Shown piece after piece: positions 6,901-11,727 of a DNA stretch of 11,727 nt. Source of the stretch: an uncultured Lachnospiraceae bacterium (lineage in GTDB: Bacteria > Bacillota > Clostridia > Lachnospirales > Lachnospiraceae); contig CANQYH010000079.1 in the NCBI GenBank assembly GCA_947628025.1, positions 1 through 11,727 on the forward strand, read 5' to 3'. The translations under genes were made by a program, and so were the position numbers. The notes under the pieces were generated by a model, which did not search any database, had not been told where the DNA came from, and saw nothing but the letters and a program-made list of their open reading frames with translations. Numbering within the stretch: position 1 is the first letter of the stretch; each line of letters starts with the position of its first letter.

Positions 6901-7551
6901 TTAGCTTTCCGCGTCCGGCGTCCCGATCTTCGGGCAGATGTCGTTTAACACGCACCGGCCGCAATAGGGTCTGGTGCGGGCGGTACAAACGTCGCGGCCG
7001 TGCATCACCAGACGGTGGCAGAAATCGCTGCCCTCTTCCGGAGGGATGATCTCCCAAAGCGCCATCTCCACTTTCTTCGGCTCCTTGATCCCGTCCACCA
7101 GTCCCATACGGTTCGTCAGACGGATGCAATGGGTGTCCGTCACGATCGCCGGTTTTCCAAATACGTCCCCCATGATCAGGTTCGCGCTTTTCCGCCCTAC
7201 GCCGGGCAGTTCCAGCAGCTTATCAAAATCATCCGGCACTTTCCCCTGGTACTGGTCCCGCAGCATCCGCATACAAGCGCTGATATCCCTGGCCTTGCTG
7301 TGCCCCAGACCGCAGGGCTTCACGATGGCCTCGATCTCCGATACCTCCGCTTCCGCCAATGCGTTCACGTCCGGAAACTTCGCATACAGCTCCTGAACCA
7401 CCACGTTGACGCGGGCGTCGGTACACTGGGCCGCCAGCCGGACGCTGACCAACAGCTTCCACGCCTGATCGTAATCCAGCGTACACTCCGCCATCGGGTA
7501 TTCTTTTTTCAGGCGCTCGATGATCTCCAACGCCAGTTCTTTCTTCGTCAT
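6901..7551 (-). CDS. nth: Endonuclease III (DNA glycosylase/AP lyase)
   Basis: Base-excision repair enzyme that removes oxidised pyrimidines and cleaves the abasic site. The 216-residue product has the family length. The helix-hairpin-helix LPGVGRKSAN contains Lys121, equivalent to the catalytic Lys120 of E. coli Nth, and the following loop VTDTH contains Asp139, equivalent to Asp138. AAQCTDARVN (40-49) matches the conserved AQxTD segment. The C-terminal [4Fe-4S] ligands read C-x7-C-x2-C-x5-C, one residue longer in the first gap than the C-x6-C of E. coli. The ATG at 7551 has GGAGG (7559-7563) 7 bases upstream. It lies 56 bp behind the P1 peptidase gene on the same strand with no visible terminator between, so it may be read through from that unit, although its role is housekeeping and unrelated. 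It ends facing hscC. Confidence 0.96.
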   Translation of the reverse strand: MTKKELALEIIERLKKEYPMAECTLDYDQAWKLLVSVRLAAQCTDARVNVVVQELYAKFPDVNALAEAEVSEIEAIVKPCGLGHSKARDISACMRMLRDQYQGKVPDDFDKLLELPGVGRKSANLIMGDVFGKPAIVTDTHCIRLTNRMGLVDGIKEPKKVEMALWEIIPPEEGSDFCHRLVMHGRDVCTARTRPYCGRCVLNDICPKIGTPDAES

Positions 7552-7607
7552 GTATTTTCCTCCCGCCGGGTTCTTTTGTAATGTCTCTCCAGCCTTGTAC
7601 CCTTAAC

Positions 7608-8669
7608 CTATATAACCTTTTTATCTCTCGTTAAAAACTCCGCCAGACTGCGGTATTCTTCGCCGTCTCTGCTTACGGCCGGCCCCGCGCAGACCATCGA
7701 ATTCAGGATCGCCTCGTTCTCCGCTTCCGCCGCCGCCTGAAATACCCGGTCGATCAGATCCTCCCGGAGCACCGTCTGGGTCCGCAGCCCATCCTCGGCA
7801 TCCGGTCCGACCCGGTTCGCCGTCGTAAAGCCGATCATCACTTCTCCGCTCCCGTGTCCCGTATAGGAACCCGTGCGGGCGATGCCGACGCCGGTCCTGC
7901 GCAGGATCCGGTACAGCTGCCGGTCCGATACCGGCAGATCGGTCGCCAGCACCGTCATGATCGAACCCTGGTCCTGCCTGGATACCGCCATATCGTTCCT
8001 CCGCTTTTTCAGCTCCAGGATCCGTTCTCCGACCGGCATGCCATTGATCACCAGATCGACGGTCGAACCGAAATTGCTCTGCACCAGCACGCCAAGCACA
8101 TATTCATGGCTGCCGATTGGCACCAGCCGCGAAGCGGAACCGATCCCGCCTTTTAATCCGTAGCAAATGGTTCCGGTCCCCGCGCCTACGTCGCCCTCCG
8201 CGAAGTCCGTATCCGCGGCCTCGATGGCCTCCCGCACATGATGCGGCTGCACGGCTCTGGACGTGATCCGGCTCAAACGGCTGTCATTGCACTCACCCAC
8301 GACGGGATTGATGCTGGTCACCGTCACGCCCTCCCGCCGGCAGCGGTCCACCATATACTGGACGAGCCCGTCCCAGACCAGACCTACATTCAGCGTATTC
8401 GTCAGAGCGATCGGCGTTTCCAGCGTCCCCAGCTCTCCGATCTGCACCAGACCAGCGCTTTTGCCGAACCCGTTGTGCACATAGGCCGACGCCACATATT
8501 TTCTCACAAACGCGTTGTCCGGCCCCGGCACGACGACCGTCACGCCGGTACGGTGCGCCTCATCCCGGACCGTCACATGACCTACTTTAACGCCGGGCAC
8601 ATCCGTGATCCGGTTGCCCGCGCCGGTCCTCATCCGTCCGACCGTGATGCCGTAATCCCTGATACGCAT
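7608..8669 (-). CDS. P1-family (DmpA-type) self-processing aminopeptidase
   Basis: A 353-residue member of the DmpA/BapA N-terminal-nucleophile peptidases (MEROPS S58), which release N-terminal L-residues, D-residue amides/esters or beta-amino acids depending on the member. ITDVPGVKVGH (21-31) is the family opening. Activation is by autocleavage between Gly and the nucleophilic Ser; here the QGSIM site puts this at Gly235-Ser236, giving chains of about 235 and 118 residues. GSGE supplies Ser274 and Glu276, at +38 and +40 from the nucleophile, the same spacing I recall for BapA Ser250/Ser288/Glu290. The ATG at 8669 is chosen because GGGAGA (8676-8681) lies 6 bases upstream and the family motif begins soon after; the frame stays open upstream only by running into the GH42 gene. 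It starts 23 bp after the GH42 stop, so the two are very likely cotranscribed. No signal peptide is seen, suggesting a cytoplasmic enzyme. The true substrate cannot be told from sequence. Confidence 0.92.
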   Translation of the reverse strand: MRIRDYGITVGRMRTGAGNRITDVPGVKVGHVTVRDEAHRTGVTVVVPGPDNAFVRKYVASAYVHNGFGKSAGLVQIGELGTLETPIALTNTLNVGLVWDGLVQYMVDRCRREGVTVTSINPVVGECNDSRLSRITSRAVQPHHVREAIEAADTDFAEGDVGAGTGTICYGLKGGIGSASRLVPIGSHEYVLGVLVQSNFGSTVDLVINGMPVGERILELKKRRNDMAVSRQDQGSIMTVLATDLPVSDRQLYRILRRTGVGIARTGSYTGHGSGEVMIGFTTANRVGPDAEDGLRTQTVLREDLIDRVFQAAAEAENEAILNSMVCAGPAVSRDGEEYRSLAEFLTRDKKVI

Positions 8670-8692
8670 ACCGTTTCTCCCTTTCTGTCTCC

Positions 8693-10759
8693 TTATAACC
8701 TGTAAACCTTGGTCCCGTAACCTTTCAGCGCCGCCTCTCCGGTCACCCACACGCCGTCATCCACGTCCATCGTTTTCCGCTTCAGCACGATCGTCTGCGG
8801 TTCGCCGCTATAATTCAACACAAACAGATACTCCTGCCCGCCGTTCCGCCTTACCGCCAGCTCGCAGCACTCCGGAGCCGAGATCACATCCGCCCAGGGG
8901 TCCGCCACGCCCGCGTATTCCAGGATCGCCTGAACCAGTTCCCTGGTAAAGACGCCGCCCAGATACAGAACGCGCCCTTTCCCATATACATGCTCCAAAA
9001 GCGCCGGCTGCCCCTCATACCAGCTCCCCGCAAAGGTTCCCAGTACCTGCGCCGACTCCGCCTCCAGCACATCATTGAACAACGGCATCGCAAACTGCCG
9101 CCCCTGCCAGATCATTTTCACTTGCTCCTCCGGACGGACCCAGGTAAATTCCCGCACATTACCGCCTGCCAACTCCCGCAGAAGCCCCGGCATCGGCTCC
9201 GCCACGCAGCGTCCGCACTCGTCCTTGTATCCGCTGCGGCAGCCGATACACAGCGTCCCGCCGGCCCGCACATACTCTTCCAGAACCTTTTTCTCATGTT
9301 CCGTCACGATGGTCCCATGAGGATAGAAAAGCAGCGGATATTTCTCCGGCGTCAGCTCCGATTCCTGGCGCTCCGACCCCAGATACACGATATCAAACGG
9401 CGTATGGGCCAGCTGCGCCCCGCAGAAGATCTCCGTCTCGCTGAAATACTGCACCCGGCCGTGCCAGTTATCCGCCTCCGCGTCAAAATTGTTGTCGTAA
9501 CTCTTCACCAACCCAAACGCCGGCACATAAGAGGCCCCGGCCAGATCCGCCAGCTTCTCCACACGCTCCCGGATCCGTCGCAGTTCCTCCACCCGCCGGT
9601 TATCGCGGCTGTCATAATCCAGGATCCCGTGCCAGTAGATCTCCGTCCCCATCCGACAGGTCCTCCACCGGAAATAACTGACATAATCGGCCCCATGGGC
9701 AATGCTCTGCATGGTCCAGAGCATCATCTGCCCCGGCTTCGGCGCCGGCGCTCCCATCCGGTCGTTCCAGCCGTTGGGTCCCGACTGCTGCTCCATGATG
9801 CCGAAATGCGGGCAAATGGAACGCGTCTCCGTCAGATGGCGGGACCATTTCCGGTCATTCAGGTCCGTTGACCGCACCGGATCCTCCGTCAGAGCATAGG
9901 CAAAATCCGGATACGAATCATACGTATACGTGTCCAGGCATTCCTCCGTCATCCGGTGATTGTCCAGATGGCCGAACATGCCGTTGGTCGTGATAAAATC
10001 CCCCGGCTTTATGTATCTGCGCAAAATATCGCTCTGCAGCCTGCAGAATGAGACCGCGCTCCAGGAAACGAACCGCAGGTAGTCCAGCCGCTGGTGCGGG
10101 TTAAAGCTGTTTCCGACCGTCAGGCCCCGCGTGCGGATCTGGTCCCAGTCCGTATAATCCTGGTTCCAGAACGCCGTTCCCCAGGCCTCGTTCAGCGCCT
10201 CCAGCGTCCCGTACTTCTCTTTCAGAAAGCTGCGGAACGCTCTCTGGTCGCTCTCCGAATGGAATTCCGCCGTCTCACAGTTCAGTTCATTGTCGATCTG
10301 CCAGCCGACAATGCAGGGATGCTGTCCATAATGTTCCCCCAGCTTCTCCACGATCCGCGCCGTCAATTCCCTGTATTTCGGCGAATTATAATTATAATGC
10401 CTCCTGGCCCCATGGCCCAGCAGCACCCCGTCGGTCCGGGCGTTCAAACTCTCCGGATACCGCTGCGTCAGCCACGCAGGCGGCGTCGCGGTCGGCGTAC
10501 AGAAAATGACCCGGATCCCCGCTTTCTCCGCATACCCCAGGAACCGGTCGAAAAATTCAAATGTAAATTTTCCCTCCTCCGGTTCGAACTTATTCCAGGC
10601 AAACTCCGCGATGCGAATGGTCCCCAGGCCCAGCTCTTTCATGCGCCGCAGGTCCTCCGCCCAGTAAGACTCGTCCCAATGCTCCGGATAATAGCAGACG
10701 CCCAGCTCCAGCTTCTTCCAAACGGAACCGCCTGCCGCCTGCCCCTGATCTACAGTCAT
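8693..10759 (-). CDS. GH42 beta-galactosidase
   Basis: A retaining glycoside hydrolase that cleaves terminal beta-D-galactosides. The 688-residue product has the family length and three-domain plan: a TIM barrel opening with LGVCYYPEHW and IRIAEFAWNKFEP, a trimerisation domain (roughly 400-625) and a small C-terminal beta domain ending in KVYRL. The acid/base is the Glu of WQIDNE (Glu158) and the nucleophile the Glu of GIMEQQ (Glu323). The zinc-binding cysteine cluster of thermophilic members such as Thermus A4 is not seen. There is no signal peptide, so it acts on imported oligosaccharides in the cytoplasm. The start is ambiguous: AGGAG (10771-10775) lies 11 bases from ATG 10759 and 5 bases from an in-frame TTG at 10765, which would add two residues. 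It lies between the cyclase and P1 peptidase genes. The galactoside substrate is unknown; no transporter or LacI/AraC regulator lies nearby. Confidence 0.94.
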   Translation of the reverse strand: MTVDQGQAAGGSVWKKLELGVCYYPEHWDESYWAEDLRRMKELGLGTIRIAEFAWNKFEPEEGKFTFEFFDRFLGYAEKAGIRVIFCTPTATPPAWLTQRYPESLNARTDGVLLGHGARRHYNYNSPKYRELTARIVEKLGEHYGQHPCIVGWQIDNELNCETAEFHSESDQRAFRSFLKEKYGTLEALNEAWGTAFWNQDYTDWDQIRTRGLTVGNSFNPHQRLDYLRFVSWSAVSFCRLQSDILRRYIKPGDFITTNGMFGHLDNHRMTEECLDTYTYDSYPDFAYALTEDPVRSTDLNDRKWSRHLTETRSICPHFGIMEQQSGPNGWNDRMGAPAPKPGQMMLWTMQSIAHGADYVSYFRWRTCRMGTEIYWHGILDYDSRDNRRVEELRRIRERVEKLADLAGASYVPAFGLVKSYDNNFDAEADNWHGRVQYFSETEIFCGAQLAHTPFDIVYLGSERQESELTPEKYPLLFYPHGTIVTEHEKKVLEEYVRAGGTLCIGCRSGYKDECGRCVAEPMPGLLRELAGGNVREFTWVRPEEQVKMIWQGRQFAMPLFNDVLEAESAQVLGTFAGSWYEGQPALLEHVYGKGRVLYLGGVFTRELVQAILEYAGVADPWADVISAPECCELAVRRNGGQEYLFVLNYSGEPQTIVLKRKTMDVDDGVWVTGEAALKGYGTKVYRL

Positions 10760-10816
10760 ATCCAAAGACTCTCCTTTCCCGTCCCAGCGATAAAATGATT
10801 TCCCATTTCGTGCACA

Positions 10817-10849
10817 GCCGGGCGGAACTTCATTTTTTCCCAGCCCGGC
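10817..10849 (-). other. Intercistronic hairpin between the cyclase and GH42 genes
   Basis: A perfect 7-bp inverted repeat (GCCGGGC 10817-10823 with GCCCGGC 10843-10849) continues, after a two-base bulge, into GGAA/TTCC (10824-10827 with 10837-10840). The stable stem sits just after the cyclase stop and about 60 bases before GH42. On the minus strand no T run follows, so it is not a standard intrinsic terminator. It may protect or define mRNA ends within the operon, which is inference. Confidence 0.5.
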
Positions 10850-10858
10850 CAGCCGGTC

Positions 10859-11629
10859 CTAATGCTTTTTCGGCGTGATCGCGATCGCCCGCACCGGAAG
10901 CCCCGTTGCGCCCTCAATCCGCGGCCATGCGGCGATCAGCAGCGCGCCCGCCGGAGCCACCCGATCCAGATTATCCAATACCTCGATCTGCAGCTTGCCC
11001 TGGTCCAGCACATAACGCTCGCAGGCCAGATCCCCAGCCGCAGCCGCCAGCACGGAAGCGTCCGTATCCAGCGTCTCATGCCCGTTGGCCGCCGCATTCC
11101 TCACCTCATAAATATACTTCAGGGCCCCTATCGACCAGCCCGGGAAATTCTCGCTTCCGTCCTCCGCGATCCCCGACAGGGCGTTCATATCCGGCCAGTT
11201 CTTCCCCCATCCCGTATACAGCGCCACAAACGCGCCGTCCGGGATCGGCCCGTATTTCTCCTCGTAGGCCTTGATATCGTCCACCGTCACAGCGTAATGC
11301 ACGTCCTTTTTCACCTGTTCCGTCACGTCAATCACGCAGAGCGGGAAGATCATATCTCTCACGCCGTACTCCTCAGAAAGCGCTTTCCCGTCCACAAAAT
11401 GTCCCGGAAAATCGATGTGCGTCCCGAACTGCCCCGGGAATTTAAACGTCTGGATCAGGCAGTTCAGCATCTCATTCCCCCAGTCAAAGCAGGTCTTTCC
11501 CAGCTCCACAGACCCCTCCGGGATCCCCGCCCAGTACGGGCTGTCGTTGTTCAGGGAATGGGACAGCTCCACCCATTCGTACTCCTCCGATTTCAGTTCC
11601 TCCACCAGATTCCACAGTTTGAAGCTCAT
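10859..11629 (-). CDS. Cyclase-family metal-dependent hydrolase (kynurenine formamidase-like fold)
   Basis: A 256-residue member of the putative-cyclase superfamily, metal-dependent amidohydrolases that include bacterial kynurenine formamidase (KynB) and isatin hydrolase. Near the N-terminus VELSHSL (20-26) is the usual first strand. The metal motif, normally H-x-G-T-H-x-D-x-P-x-H, reads QFGTHIDFPGH (67-77): His71, Asp73 and His77 are kept, but the first His is Gln67. GHETLDTDAS later supplies the conserved His-Glu pair. The length fits the family. The ATG at 11629 is fixed by GAGGAGG (11637-11643) 7 bases upstream; the frame remains open further upstream but without support. It is the first gene of a leftward unit with GH42, P1 peptidase and nth, preceded by a good promoter. 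Kynurenine formamidase is possible, but no other tryptophan-degradation gene is nearby, so substrate is left open. Confidence 0.88.
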   Translation of the reverse strand: MSFKLWNLVEELKSEEYEWVELSHSLNNDSPYWAGIPEGSVELGKTCFDWGNEMLNCLIQTFKFPGQFGTHIDFPGHFVDGKALSEEYGVRDMIFPLCVIDVTEQVKKDVHYAVTVDDIKAYEEKYGPIPDGAFVALYTGWGKNWPDMNALSGIAEDGSENFPGWSIGALKYIYEVRNAAANGHETLDTDASVLAAAAGDLACERYVLDQGKLQIEVLDNLDRVAPAGALLIAAWPRIEGATGLPVRAIAITPKKH

Positions 11630-11680
11630 AAATATTCCTCCTCTTTTATATGATAACTTCTCGGAATCTTCAGCCCTGAT

Positions 11681-11709
11681 TCTATAAGGCTTTCGGACCC
11701 CTATCTCAA
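11681..11709 (-). promoter_or_regulatory. Sigma-A-type promoter of the cyclase-GH42-P1 unit
   Basis: On the minus strand TTGAGA (11704-11709) and TATAGA (11681-11686) are spaced by exactly 17 bases. Transcription would start near 11674, giving a leader of about 45 bases with a strong GAGGAGG site. No clear operator palindrome overlaps it within the window, though sequence further upstream is cut off. Confidence 0.65.
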
Positions 11710-11727
11710 AAAAATCACCCACTTTTT

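Noticed and set aside
8670..8750. Upstream extension of the P1 peptidase frame by 27 codons
   Set aside because: It would overlap the end of the GH42 gene, and the ATG at 8669 has a well-placed ribosome binding site and begins at the conserved family N-terminus.
8990..9871. Plus-strand open frame of 293 codons opposite the GH42 gene
   Set aside because: Its translation is rich in Arg, Pro and Leu, typical of antisense reading of a GC-rich gene, and the GH42 catalytic residues lie on the other strand.
11630..11722. Upstream extension of the cyclase frame by 31 codons
   Set aside because: The extension runs through the best promoter and the GAGGAGG ribosome binding site, which fit a start at 11629.
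1..11727. CRISPR arrays, tRNA or rRNA genes, insertion sequences, attachment sites
   Set aside because: I looked on both strands and saw no regularly spaced repeats, cloverleaf sequences, transposase or integrase genes, or terminal inverted repeats.

Overview
The window looks like chromosomal DNA from a GC-rich (roughly 55-60% G+C by eye) Clostridia-type Bacillota, most likely a Lachnospiraceae relative. The grounds are an S20 sequence of that type, strong AGGAGG-like ribosome binding sites, use of TTG starts, a holA/rpsT convergent pair as known from Bacillota, and Gram-positive-like sigma-A promoters. The lineage call is inference from family resemblance, not from a search. Coding density is high, with eight genes and no intergenic gap longer than about 155 bp. 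I see no mobile element, tRNA, rRNA or CRISPR array.

Left block (1-1597): rpsT (ribosomal protein S20, + strand, TTG start) converges on holA (DNA polymerase III delta, - strand) across a shared, probably bidirectional terminator. holA has a good promoter (TTGCCT-N17-TATACT) in the 155-bp gap that separates it from the divergent gene to its right.

Middle block (1598-6857, + strand): a two-gene unit. The first gene encodes a protein of about 1,151 residues with a degenerate J-like domain (NPE where J proteins have HPD), a long TPR array and a C-terminal cluster of five cysteines. The second encodes a 562-residue Hsp70 that reads as the HscC subfamily rather than housekeeping DnaK. A GC hairpin with a T-rich tail closes the unit. 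Together they look like a specialised Hsp70/J-like chaperone module comparable to E. coli HscC with DjlB/DjlC. This is the most interesting part of the window.

Right block (6901-11727, - strand): four genes in one direction, read from right to left: a metal-dependent cyclase/formamidase-like hydrolase, a GH42 beta-galactosidase, a P1-family (DmpA-type) self-cleaving aminopeptidase, and nth (endonuclease III). A well-formed promoter (TTGAGA-N17-TATAGA) precedes the cyclase gene. Gaps of about 99, 23 and 56 bp make one transcript plausible. The cyclase, GH42 and P1 genes may form a catabolic set for an amidated or glycosylated substrate, but no transporter or regulator is visible here to define it. 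nth may simply be co-directional housekeeping.
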